From Cercozoa sp. M6MM (lineage: Eukaryota > Endomyxa: Ascetosporea): 64,000 bases of DNA. The notes beneath the pieces are model-generated. The model was not told the DNA's origin, did not search any database, and saw only the letters and a list, made by a program, of their open reading frames with translations. Each line of letters begins with the position of its first letter. The first letter of the stretch is position 1. This document shows positions 35,820 to 46,406 of this stretch, piece by piece. Location of the stretch: NCBI GenBank assembly GCA_040357565.1, contig JBDODJ010000015.1; one strand, 5' to 3'. Position numbers and translations under genes: made by a program.

Positions 35820-37164
35820 CTACAAGAATGTAGTTTGCTGTATCGGTGTTCTATACCGTTGCAACATCGTGAGTCGCTCACCTGTCGTCATCAGCAACTG
35901 GTACTCTCGCCTTTTGAAGGCGTTGAGTGGCGTTGCCAGTTGTTCCCATCGCAAAGAGCGAACGTTGAGTCGATTCAACGGGTCCCAGAGCAAAAGCGAC
36001 AGTTCTCCCATTTCTCCATTCCGTCTGACGGCACCGATCACCGTGAGTCTGCAGAAAAACAAAAAAAAAACAAAAATTAGTGACAAATAATCAGACTGTG
36101 AAAACGCACGAATGGCCGCCTCTTTGAAGGTACACTGGTAGGCCTGTGCCTAGTGCGTTCCATGCCTACGAACAAAGGCGCCCATAGCAAGGGGAATGAA
36201 AGCAAAAAAGCTACCTGCCGAAATAGCATGACATGTTTCTCATTTCCGCGGGTCACCGAATCGACCAGTGATACCTAAAGGCATCATTTTTGAGATAACA
36301 CAGGTCAACTAAGTAATAAATTAGCTCACGTCAACGTTTAAATGCGACAGTAGCGCCCAGAAATCCACGGCACCCATCCAGCGTTTCTTCAGGGTCAAGA
36401 AAGTCGTAAATTGTACGACCTGAGAACAAGCAAAAGATTTGGCATACCGTCTTGGCAAAGCGGATAACACGTGGATCAAAGCCTTGCCGTCGGGCTTCAT
36501 CGACCGTGTTTTGAATTTCGCTCACTGAGAGTTCACTTTGATTCTGCGGGGGAAAATGAGAAAGACAATGATGTGATTAAAAATAGAACGATACGATCAA
36601 GCCCCGGCGATGCAGAGAATCTAGCAGTATTTGGAAGTTGCGAGGTCCACAGGTCCAGTTCTGTCGGTTTCTCTGTTAGAGCAAGAAGTGAGAAGAAGAC
36701 ATCGGTACATCAGTTTGTCGAAAGAGATCGCATTCGTCGCACAATCGAAACTGAAAGTGGTACAGCTCAAGCCAAACCACAAAGTTAATAACAAGGGAGG
36801 TACCTCAATGTCACTTTCGGCCTGCAACTGTCGCTGTAGTTCGGAAATTAGACCACTCACGCGGTTTCCGTGTACCCTAAACCCACACAGTGTCCAATCG
36901 GCATGAATTGGAAAAACCCCCAAAATACCGAATCCTGCGACTTGGCGCTTCGGTCGGACGAGCAACAGGCTCCTCTGGTATTTTTTCGTCCGTGAGATCG
37001 ATGATCTCGTCGTCGTCTGCCTGTATTCCCTGGGCAGAAACACGCGATTTCAACAAAAAGCAAAAAAACAAAACAGGGACCTCGATATTGTGTAGCGACA
37101 AATGGGCGCCATATTCCTCCATGGGCACCGAGCGCTCGCAAAACTCACATGGAATCGTATCCAT
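35820..37164 (-). CDS. ZUP1/UFSP-like cysteine peptidase (C78 family) with one zinc finger
   Basis: Starts MDTIPCEFCERSVPMEEYGA with a C2H2/UBZ-like finger (C6, C9, H22, H26). An acidic DDDEIIDLTDEKIPEEP follows, which resembles a SUMO- or ubiquitin-interacting motif. Then comes a helix (SGLISELQRQLQAES) and the peptidase: NWTCGPRNFQILLDSLHRRG with the nucleophile Cys, QNTVDEARRQGFDPRVI, TLKKRWMGAVDFWALLSHLN, VYLQRGGHSLTVIGAV with the catalytic His, and LSLLLWDPLN with the catalytic Asp. This order matches human ZUP1 (K63-linked ubiquitin deubiquitinase), which has more zinc fingers. An Asn/Gln oxyanion residue upstream of the Cys is plausible. Frame is kept across seven introns. Which modifier it cleaves cannot be read from sequence. 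Confidence 0.8.
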
Positions 37165-37249
37165 TGTCTCTAGCACACTCGTGCGCACTGCGGGGTATTG
37201 TAAAATACAGTCTACCTCAAGCACTTGAGGACGACTTGACAAAATTTTA

Positions 37250-37921
37250 ATGAAGATGATATTATCCAGATTGCCAGTGGAATGCGTTTTACCTCTCTTA
37301 TTCCGCTCTAACTCTTTTTGACCCTCTCCTACCCCTACACCTGTGCCCCCCCCCAGTTTCGAGGCCGATCGCGGATTCGTTTGGTGAGCGGTGCTTGCGC
37401 CAGATCGCATCCGGCCAAAGCGCACCTGTGTCCCGAGGATTCCGGTTTTACCGCTTTACCCCCTTTACCACTCCCCTTACCCCTTACCCCTTACTCCTTT
37501 ATAACTTCTACCCTTGAACCGCTTTATCCCCTTCATGAGTAGGAAGTGTGCCAGGCTTGGCGAGTGGAGGCGAGGACGCTTTGTTCGTGTCGCCTCGTCG
37601 CATGTACTCCATATTTACCCCTACCCTACCCCCATTTACCCCTTTCCCTTTTACTCGTTTACCATTTACCCCTTTACCCTATTCACCCCCGCCCCCCCAC
37701 CTTACACACAAACGCAGCGGCGTCGCTGATGGTGTGGGTGGCTACTCGGCCAAGAACGGCCGTCCGTTGGACGTGATGAACTTCTCGCGACAGCTGTGTC
37801 GTGGCATGCTCGACTCTGGTACAGCTGTGTCTGGCTATCTGAATCTACCCCACTGTTACCCCCTCCCCTTTCCGTACAGACAGGCACGACCTGCGAGACG
37901 TGCTGAAGGAAGCCTACGCAG
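37250..37921 (+). pseudogene. 5' part of a PTC7-type PP2C phosphatase, broken at a U6 gene
   Basis: Exons give GRSRIRLVSGACARSHPAKA, CPEDSG, PGLASGGEDALFVSPR, SGVADGVGGYSAKNGRPLDV, MNFSRQLCRGMLDSG and DLRDVLKEAYA. These match the start of the PTC7/PPTC7 mitochondrial phosphatase family, including the first metal-binding Asp in GGEDA and GVADGVGG. The last exon ends at 37921 with donor GTACAC. The expected continuation (GSSTA, NLGDSG and later motifs) is absent from the 570 bp before the next gene; a U6 snRNA gene on the other strand begins its terminator five bases after the donor. Either a broken copy or an assembly join. The start codon is uncertain. Confidence 0.6.
37467..37700 (+). repeat. 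CCCCTTACC/CTTTACCCC repeats in PTC7-like introns
   Basis: Introns at about 37467-37541 and 37611-37712 are made of TTTACCCCTTTACC units on the sense strand, the same style as introns 11 and 12 of the PKG gene. Confidence 0.85.
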
Positions 37922-37927
37922 GTACAC

Positions 37928-37934
37928 AAAAAAA
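37928..37934 (-). terminator. Pol III T7 terminator of U6
   Basis: Seven T on the minus strand directly follow the U6 3' end (TATCACAC then TTTTTTT), the normal RNA polymerase III termination signal. Confidence 0.85.
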
Positions 37935-37981
37935 GTGTGATACAATCGTGGATTTTTCGTGTCATCCTTAACGCAGGGACC

Positions 37982-38012
<31 letters not shown>

Positions 38013-38035
38013 TGAATTATGCCCCGAAGGGCAAT
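37935..38035 (-). ncRNA. U6 spliceosomal snRNA
   Basis: On the minus strand: a 5' hairpin GCCC-UUCG-GGGC, then AAAATTGGAACGAT, the invariant box ACAGAGA (complement of 37992-37998) followed by AGATTAGCATGG, the internal stem-loop section TCCCTGCGTTAAGGATGACA, and a 3' A-rich and T-run end. All catalytic elements (ACAGAGA box, AGC triad, ISL) match canonical U6. Length is about 100 nt; the exact 5' end is uncertain by a few bases. Pol III transcription is implied by the T7 terminator. Confidence 0.93.
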
Positions 38036-38487
38036 TTGGTGATGGAAGCATCCAATAGACCAAGCAGAATACAGATTGTCTAAGCCCGTCACCTCATGGG
38101 TCGATTAATAAGACAAAAGGCAAAAAAACTGGATTCTACGGTTGATTTGGATGGGCTCAGCCACTGCACAGTACCAGCCCTGCTGATACAACCACATTTC
38201 CTCGGTCATCAGCATCGTCCAAAAGCCAAAACCAGTGCAGAACACATTTCAAAGAAGCTGCACATCATGGGTTTGAAAGCAACAGTCACATATCAAGAAG
38301 TATCGAGCTATTTCGCTACAGTTGAGTCGATTTTTAGCCCAAAGACAGAAAATCCTCATTGTTCTGCGCAGCACCGGACCGCCGGGAGCTATCTCAAAAA
38401 TAAAAACCACCACCCCACACGGCTCGAGTCGATTAGAGCACCGAGTGACTCGAACAGCGTGTAATTGGGTGTGGCACACGCACCAGA
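38036..38487. promoter_or_regulatory. Upstream region of U6 (minus) and of the zinc-finger gene (plus)
   Basis: About 450 bp between U6 and the zinc-finger start. An open plus-strand frame of 122 codons (38096-38464) has no family features and is probably chance. The U6 promoter must lie here; no confident TATA or PSE could be picked. Confidence 0.4.
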
Positions 38488-39992
38488 ATGTCGTTGGGAG
38501 CCGACGACAAGGGTTCGCTAGAATGCCCACATTGTGCGCAGAGCTTTGATCACAGTGGGCACCTACACCGGCACATCCAGTCCGCCCACTCGGACAAAAA
38601 GTAAGTTGCGTGTGCTACGATTGGTGTTTTCGAGAACTGAACACTATGTGAGCAGACCGTTTAAATGCACGGAGTGTCCGAAGGCGTACAAGCGTGCCGA
38701 TCACCTGAAGCGGTACGCTGACGGTTGTGCTTTCAGTGTCGTTTCTTGTTTATCAAATGTTTGGAATGTGCAGACACATGCGAACACACACTGGTGAGTG
38801 TTTTTCTCGATTAGGTGTCGGAAAGATAGATTACCTTTACTTTAATGACAGGCGAACGACCATTTAAATGCGACAAGTGCAAGGCTGCTTTCGCGTGTGC
38901 ACACCACTTAAAACGACACCAGCTTTCGCAACATACGACCGTTCAACAATATCAGTACTGTTGACACATGCTTTCAACGAATTTCTTTTTTTTGAGTGAA
39001 AGCATCTGATAGGTGCGACGAATGTGATGAGACTTTCAACAAGAAACAAGGTCAGTCCTCAGGTTGTTTTGGTTTCTAAGCAATACTCTTTCGTCGAAAC
39101 AGGACTCAAGAAACATCAAGCTGATGTGCACGGTCGTTTGGCCTTCAAGTGTCGCCATTCCGATGCGTATCTTGAACTCGCACTTGTGAATTTCGGATGA
39201 TTGTTCAAGAGTGTTGCGCACAGAGACGGCAACGAGTGCGATCGAGCTTTCAGAAGTGTGCGCGAACTGGCGCGACATCGAAGAGTTCACGAGTTCGTCG
39301 TTTCAAGTTTTGCATTGTTGTGTTTCGATTTCGATTTTCTCTGTTGTATTTGAAGAGGTAAAAGCGAGCGCGACGAGCGCCCGAAAAAGAAGCGGAAGCT
39401 CCAAAAGCATGAAAAGCGGAAATCATCATTGAAATCGCATGTTTGTCCCGAATGCGGCAAGTCGTATTCCAAGGTGATTTTGTTCTTTGAAAACGAGGTT
39501 GCATTATCATGTGCTCTGTGTGTCAGGCGAGCAACTTGAAAACGCACATGCGAGTGCGACACAGTGAGGACAGCAAACCTCACAAATGCGAATGCGGCAA
39601 AGCATACGCACATGCACACTCCTTGCGTGCACATCTGGCTTCTGGTGCCTTTCGTTTTGAGTAGGAAGGGTTGGTCGACTGTTTTTCTTCTAGGTCTGTG
39701 CGAAAAGCAAAGTGGCAGCGAACAACGCCGACAAGAACAGGAGCGGCAGCGACTCGAGGTACGTTTGAGCCCATTGAAATCTGTCTTTGTTACTTTGCTT
39801 CCTTTTAGGCTCGCGTAATCTCACAAATTCTGTCCGCGCGGCCACAGACGAACGATCTGCAAATGTCACCGCTTCTTTGTTTTCTATGTGTTTTGACATC
39901 TGACGTGCTTGACTGCCCATAGAGTCGACGATGAGGATACAGACTACGTTAGTGACGCATGGACCGATGCGCACGCGTTGTCGGCCTTTTAA
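38488..39992 (+). CDS. C2H2 zinc-finger protein, TFIIIA-like
   Basis: Starts MSLGADDKGSLECPHCAQSF. About seven or eight C2H2 fingers follow, most interrupted by short introns: CPHCAQSFDHSGHLHRH, CTECPKAYKRADHLKRH, CDKCKAAFACAHHLKRH, CDECDETFNKKQGLKKH, CDRAFRSVRELARH, then a basic linker (RPKKKRKLQKHEKRKSS), CPECGKSYSKASNLKTH and CECGKAYAHAHSLRAH. It ends with an acidic tail finishing TDAHALSAF. Fingers with a basic spacer before the last ones recall TFIIIA, the 5S rRNA transcription factor, but C2H2 proteins are easily confused. Finger 5 is imperfectly resolved around 39140-39240. Confidence 0.65.
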
Positions 39993-40161
39993 TCTTGAAC
40001 TGACGGAATGAATAACTTTCTCCCGCGCAGAGCACCAGAACTCAAACAAATCTGACTGGCCGGATGGAAATTACGTTTCGTAACAGACGTCTATCACCCG
40101 CTTCTCGTTTTGGGTCGCCTTCAGTTAAGCTAGTGTTCTACTTAACTGTCGTTCGTCGCGG

Positions 40162-41631
40162 TTAGTCCTTTTTCGCATCAGCGGCGCGCAGAAGACCCAT
40201 CTTGCCAGAGAGGTACTTCCATTCAGCTTTTTTCTGCATACAACGGGAAACCGATGTTTGGAAGTGTTCAGAGGGTATTTCGTTAGAGTATTTGGATTAC
40301 CAAGGCAGTGCGCAGCGATGAAACCATATCGGCACTTCACAAAAAAAAAAATGTCGTTGAAACGGATGCACATAGAATGCAGACGACAGTACCCCAGCAG
40401 TTTGTAGCCAGATGAACTCAAGTGCACGGCGTCGACAAAGTAGTTGGCTGAAATGCTTATGTGGTGGGACAAGAAAAGATCCGAAAAGACAAGTACACGC
40501 AGACAGGCGTTCGGAGACATCGGAGGCAATGACGAACTTCTCGCGATGAATCGCAGATTGCAACTGCTTTGTGAACTCATGCGCTGCCTTCGGAAAGGAA
40601 CTCGGACACGGCAGCAGGCAGACTTGCAGTTTGCCTCTCCTGTGCACACTCAACACGATGAAAACCGATGAAAGCTGATGAAAGCTGATTAAGAAAACTG
40701 ATGAAAAGCGCTGAAAAACTCACAAAAGCTCGCGCATGCGCACAAGTTTCGTCATGGTTTTTCCGACTTCTTCATTCAAGTCGGCATCGCTACGAATACC
40801 ACACATTGGTAGATATCAAAACACAGACATCTCAGAGGAGGGAGAGAGACAAGTTTACGTCAGACGCGCGAAGTGCAACGCATCAAAAGAGCCGCACACA
40901 AGCACAGCCACGTCAACTAAGACAGGCCAACTATTCACACAGACTCACAAAATGATCCGTATCAGTTTAGGTACACTTATCAATGTTTGCGCCAATGGAA
41001 TGCGACAAAGCAGCTTCGTCTGTCAAACACAACTTTGCACATTGAATATGTATTTTCGTTACCGCCAGGCAGTACCAGTGACATCAAAATCGGCAATCTT
41101 GCGCATCAGCTTTCCGCGCTGCGAAAAGTCGACTGCGGTGCGCAAAACGCCCTTTCTGATATCTAACGACACCATCCAACAACTTCAACACATAAAACAA
41201 GGCACATACGATGTCCGTGTACCTTGCTGCAAAAAGGGACGAACGCGCTTCGACAGGCCACCTGCGTCAGCGAGAGTGCTGTCGGCAAAAAGAGGAGATT
41301 TAAGCAATCTACAAACAAAACAAGTTCACGACACAGAACTGTGGACCAGTAGTCGCCAAAACCTGCCGCAATTCCATCGCCGAAAATCAGCACTCGCAGA
41401 CGCGCACTCTTGATCAGTTTCTCGAACTACCTCCAGCACCGAACACATGACGAAATAAAACAAGTTGCTTCCGCACATGAACGTACCACACGATCGAAGG
41501 CGCAGCACAGGAACCACCAGACCATGTGCAGGTAAAAGCGCACACGCGCCCAGACTGAAACAAACAGCAACCGCGAAATATAGGAATTCGAGACAAAATT
41601 CGCATCTTTAACGCAACTTACTCGGGGACAT
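40162..41631 (-). CDS. SGNH/GDSL-type hydrolase with N-terminal membrane anchor
   Basis: Starts MSPIWARVRFYLHMVWWFLC, giving a membrane anchor or signal segment. The next exon carries block I, LRVLIFGDGIAAG, in which the usual GDS reads GDG, so the catalytic Ser is Gly unless the exon border is shifted. Block V is present as YFVDAVHLSSSGYKLLG with the Asp-x-x-His pair. The last exon ends KMGLLRAADAKKD. Between them, exons give ELCRCGRVSSSF-type and other helical segments I could not order fully. If the GDG reading is right, the enzyme may be inactive or use another residue. Confidence 0.6.
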
Positions 41632-41939
41632 CACTTCACAGTACTTGTGTGATGCTCAAGTACCGACCGCCCGCGCCAACAGCTGCAAAGCCAGTGCACG
41701 GAGCGCCGGAACAAGATGAAAGATGAAGGTTTTGGTGATTGAAAACCCTTGTAAACTTACAGCACCTGATCTGTTACCTCTAGGAAACCAACTATGTAGT
41801 TCCCCTGCACCAGTCTGGGGTGGGACCATACAACCCCCTTTTGACGTTCCCCAAGACACGCCGTGATAGCTACTGTAAGTTTATTTAAAAGTAAGCTTAC
41901 TTAGGATCTGGAATTCGCTTTCTATCATCCGAGTCGCGA

Positions 41940-43635
41940 TTACATAACTAAACAGTTATTTTGCTTGCCAGAAGCGGACACAGACTCGACTTCTGTCTGT
42001 GCGGTCTGAAGCTGGCGTTTAAGCTCACCACGAGCAGCATCGTCGGCCAAAACTTCGACAATTGGTTTGCCGGTTGTCCTGGAGAAGCTCCAAATAACTC
42101 AGTTAATATAATATCTCGACGCGACCGAATGTAAATTAGCTGAACGTACTCGAGATATTCACGGACAGCCTTCGACAGTTTCGCCAAAACTTTGCGCGCC
42201 GGCTTGCTCGGCTAGAAACAAATCGGCGTGCTTGAAGTACAAACAACAGAAAAAGACAGTGAAAGTTAAAAAACTGTACCGATTGCTCAAACAGCAGGTC
42301 ATAGTGAAACAAAAAGGCCAGTAAAGCGCCCGAAAGGATGCATTTGGCGACAACAGGTGCACAGAAAAGTCGATCTTTCACGACGTTTGCTTGGTCGTAA
42401 CCGGCATTTTCAAACATGCTAAGGCAGAACTGTGCCACTTCTGTCAGAACTGGCCACAACTCTGCCAGAGCACTTGTCGGCTCGATGCCGGCGGTGTCGT
42501 GGCAAAGCTCTCGCGATTCAACTGGATCAAAGTCGAAATTTGCCATGTCGAGCTGTTTCAGGAAATCATTAGAAAGATAAAGTCTAATAGTTGTGATATA
42601 TAAAATTACAGGACGTTCACATTCAGTTTACCTGGATCAAGAACTCAAAGAAAACTCGAGCTTTGGCGGCGTCACTTTCGTTTTTGACTGACAGGGCAAA
42701 CAAGAGGTACTCGGCCAAGTGCGACGCCGGGAGCCGTTCGAAGTTGTCAACGCACGCGAAAACTGCTTTAGCTTGCTCCCACGCACCGACTAAGACGAAA
42801 CAAAAAAACTTGAGAATAATAAACTAAGTTTAAATAATAATTCACAAAATATTAATTCAAAGATGGAAGCTGTGTACTGTACCTTTTGTAAGAAAAAATA
42901 CGGCTTTGCTGATATCGATAGGAACATACTCGAAAACCGGAAAGTTTGCCAGTTTGGCAAAGACTTTGTTCGCAGAAGCAAATCCTCCCAACGAAGCTTT
43001 TGCACAGCCAAGTGAGAGGGAGGAAGAAAGTTGCGTCACTGGCTTGCCTCCTGCACAGGCGTAGAGCAGGTGTTTCTGCAGGTCTTCGGACTCGAGTGCA
43101 ATCATCGCGAAAGCGGCGCCCTTGCAGGCTTCAAGTGCGAATTCATACAGCACGTGGAACTGCAACTCGGAGGGAAAAGATCCAAGCCACACTAGAACCT
43201 CATCTAGCACCCGGCAGGCACCCTCAAAACTGTCAGTGCCATTGAACGCGAGCGAAAGCGGTAAAGCCACGAAGTTAGTGAGAAACGCACTTGCTGTCAA
43301 AGTGTCCAACTGGAGGCACACAAATACAAATAAGTTGAAATAAAACACTGCCAATAGAAGGAACGAATACATGAACGAGAATAACTTACAGTTTCAATGC
43401 AGCCTAAAACTTCAGTACAAACTGTACGCGTCAGTCGCAGAAGACGATCGCTTCGTTCTGATGCTTCGAGCTCGAGCAACGGGGCGAAAGTCTCTTGTTC
43501 AATCACCACGAGAGGCGAGATCGCTTTTAAACCCTCTGCTCCGATTTTCTCGGCTTCTGGCTTGACGGAGGCAGCGTCTGCGCTCTCCAACAACACCGCG
43601 AGAAGTTTGTGTTTGAGTGTCGTGAAACCCGCCAT
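41940..43635 (-). CDS. Helical protein ending in a CaaX box
   Basis: Starts MAGFTTLKHKLLAVLLESAD and continues as amphipathic helices: VEKIG-type repeats, SAFLTNFVALPLSLAFNGTD, VLDEVLVWLGSFPSELQF, AEYLLFALSVKNESDAAKA, ALAELWPVLTEVAQFCLSMF, CAPVVAKCILSGALLAFLFH and VLAKLSKAVREYLEY. The end is SASGKQNNCLVM, a CaaX motif (C-L-V-M, farnesylation-type), so prenylation and membrane attachment are likely. The all-helical repeat build recalls PCI/eIF3m or HEAT-like proteins, but I found no diagnostic motif. Divergent from the CDCA7-like gene. Confidence 0.65.
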
Positions 43636-44036
43636 TATAACTTTTCCCGTTTGCAGCCAAGGCGAGTAATTTGCAATATTGCCGCACCTACTACGGGTTA
43701 TTTTCCTAGATTACACACGCAGGAGCACATTAAGACGTATGGCGTCGTCCGGGAAAAAAAGGAACTTTCCCACAGTGGGGTGGTCGCTGATCGAATTGTG
43801 GGCAATCAGAAAAAAACCAACTGCAATTCAGAGAGACCAGGGAGGCTTATTGAGTTGCTTTAGTGTCTGAGCATGCCCATGTAGCAGTTTGAGGTGTCCG
43901 AAGTATCCTGCTCGGAGATGCGGCATTGTCAGTTTGACCTTGCTCATACGTATCCATCTTCTTTCTTTCGCGTTTCTATCCTCTCTCTTGCACCCAGATC
44001 TGACGGCACACTGACCCTGACACTCTTTTTACTTCC
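43636..44036. promoter_or_regulatory. Divergent intergenic region
   Basis: 401 bp between two opposed start codons; contains both promoters and no supported gene. Confidence 0.4.
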
Positions 44037-45292
44037 ATGTCAAACAGCGATTTTGATGCAGCTGCAACTCTTCTCAAACTGGTTTGCTGGACCAGATCTG
44101 AAGCGCCTGTGCTTGGTTTCGGGGAAACTACAAAGATGTTTGCAGGCAGCTCAGGTGCGTCGCAGGCGACAAACCGAAACTGCGCAAAAGCAAAAGCACA
44201 ATGACAAGGTCGCTAAAGCAGCCCAATCCTTGCTGCTTTTGTCAAGATTGAGTTCTCGCTCGCAATCGCGCACGTCACGCTCTCGCGACCAGGAATGCGA
44301 GTCCGCGAAAATCAGTGAGAGTTCGCGTACGGCCAGTCACGAAAACTGCAGCACAAAGTACTATCGGATGTAGTACTTCAGTTTTTGACTCTGTTTGAAA
44401 TTGAGTTTTTCGCAGAAGAACTGACTCGGAGGACAAGAGAAATCGCCCTCGGCAAGTGCAGGCTGTTCCAGTGGTGGCCCAGCCTCCGCATCTGCGGCAA
44501 CCCGCGTATGCTTTGACTCCAATCATATAACTTTGGTCACGCCATCCAATCTAATTTACTCAATCAGTTGATTTTGTTTTTGAGTTTTAGACAAATGTCG
44601 ACACTACTGCAACAGCAGCTTCAGCGCCGCATGGCCCTGCAGCAAGCTCAGTTGCAACTGATGCCGTTTCGACAGGCACAGCCGAAAGCACATCAGCTCA
44701 TGCGCCTGGCTCTCAAACAGTAGTTCTAAAGATTATTTCTCGTTTTTTCCAAGATTAAACTTGCGACAGGAACGAGTTGCGTCGACGTTTACGCTGTGAG
44801 AAGCGTGCACAGAAGTACGCACATCCAGGCGCAACGCGTCGTGCCGAAAGTCAGTTGGAAGGCATTCGACGCCAAGCACTCGCTCGCACGCCCGTGATTG
44901 CCATGTCGCATGTACTGCTAGCTTCAGTGAATTTCAACTGTGTTTTTCTGATAGGACTTGATTGCAGTCGAGTGAAGACGACATTCCCAGCATGCTTCGA
45001 ACACATCGTGCGAAGCAGCAGCAGCACTGCCGTCAGTGTGCTAAAACCAACGTTCCGCTTCTGCAATGCTGCCGTGCTCGCTGTCGGCGCTTGTTTTGGT
45101 AAATTAGGGACCGTGCTTTTTGAACTGGCTAGATTTTGAACTTGCAAAAGCAGTGCTGACTGTGCAAACACACACTCCAAGACCTTTGTGTGTGCGTGCT
45201 GTCTGGGAAACTGTCTGTGCAAAGACGCGAGCTGCGAAGAGAGACGTCAGTTGCGGCAGCACGTATGCCCTGCTGCTGCGCCAAGTCATTAA
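44037..45292 (+). CDS. CDCA7-like zinc-finger protein (zf-4CXXC_R1 type)
   Basis: Starts MSNSDFDAAATLLKL; intron 1 joins it in phase to AAQVRRRRQTETAQKQKH. An RS-like stretch (SSRSQSRTSRSRDQE), a Pro/Gln-rich part and the basic helix NELRRRLRCEKRAQKYAHPG follow. The C-terminal Cys cluster, assembled from two exons, reads HCRQCAKTN, LQCCRARCRRLFCSADC, then FVCACCLGNCLCKDASC. This resembles the 4CXXC_R1 domain of CDCA7, where the second half is CPxCRGxCNCSxC. CDCA7 recruits the HELLS remodeller and supports DNA methylation in animals. The match is by motif only. The stop at 45290 is the first in frame; a further intron could extend the protein. Confidence 0.5.
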
Positions 45293-45518
45293 GCAGCTGG
45301 ACAACACCAGAATCACATGCGGTGTCATGAAAGTACAGCACAGTATCGTGTAGTCCAGTCATTTCAGTTATTTTCTAAGTTAGTTTCAGTTTTATTTCTC
45401 CAGCTGAGTCGAACGGAGTGTGTCCGAGTTTGCTTTCGGAGTGACACAGACATCGCATCACTTAGTACAGTTTGCCATCCGTCTAGGCGGCACAAGTGAA
45501 CTCTGGACGAACAACTGA

Positions 45519-46406
45519 ATGCCTCAACTACAGCAGGTGGTGACGTATGCCGCCTGCGTCACCTCGCTCGCTCTCACTGACGCTGTCGCGGTACAGAAGT
45601 TGTAATTTCAGTTCAGCTCTTAGTTAATGCACAGAACTATATTGTATCAATTGCAGCACACTGGAGTACAAGATTCAGTGCCACAGATACCTCCAACCTA
45701 CCAAGACTTTGGTTACGCTGCTCGAACTCCGCTTCGAGTTGAGAGGGTTACTCAGTTTCCGTACTTTTGTGTTCCCTTTATTTCGGTTTGTTGTTTTTAG
45801 AGAGGACCTGCCAGATCGGCCGAAAGTGACGACAGAAGTCCAAGGTCTCGCGATCGATCACCGCGACGACGATCGCGAACCCGAAGCGAAGATCTCACCG
45901 AAGGTACAGTACAACAAGCGAAGCAAAAGATCTAATCGTATTAAATACTGACATTGTTTAACGCCCCGGAATTAAGAAACCAGAGCACGATCAAGGCGTC
46001 GCCGTTCAAGGACGCGATCCCGATCGCCGAGGTCGCGATCACCGGTCACACCGGTACCGGCAGCTGCTGCACCCGCTCCACAAGGCAGAGGTAAATTAGT
46101 TATACTGCATGACTGATACACTGGAAATTGTCGTTTACTGTACGTGCGCCTGTGTGTGTTGATGCCTAAAGGAGCTCATAAGTACCTCCTTGGCGCGGCT
46201 GGAGGTGCTGCCGCGTTGTACGCTGGACAAAAACTGATGGGCAAGCAGGGTGGTCTGTCGTTGCCTGGAATGCCTGGAGGTATACCTGCACAGCTTACCC
46301 ACTACCCCCATTGTGTTCCTGCTGTATCCATCCACATACAGCTGGAGCTCCACTGCCTCCTCCCCCGCCTCCGCCTCCACCTGCGTCGCCTTGCATGATC
46401 CTGTAA
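45519..46406 (+). CDS. RS-rich protein with Gly and poly-Pro segments and a CaaX end
   Basis: A proposed start MPQLQQVVTYAACVTSL is followed by an exon with TGVQDSVPQIPPTYQDFGYA. An RS domain follows (SDDRSPRSRDRSPRRRSRT and RRRRSRTRSRSPRSRSP), then PVPAAAAPAPQGRG, a Gly-zipper-like AHKYLLGAAGGAAALYAGQK and a C-terminus with nine Pro ending SPCMIL. C-M-I-L is a CaaX box of the geranylgeranyl type. The frame of the exon near 45800 is ambiguous between the RS reading and an acidic reading; I prefer RS because it runs on without stop. Family not recognised. Confidence 0.5.

Noticed and set aside
38096-38464. A 122-codon plus-strand frame after U6 as the missing PTC7 part
   Set aside because: It contains none of the PP2C motifs and its composition looks random.
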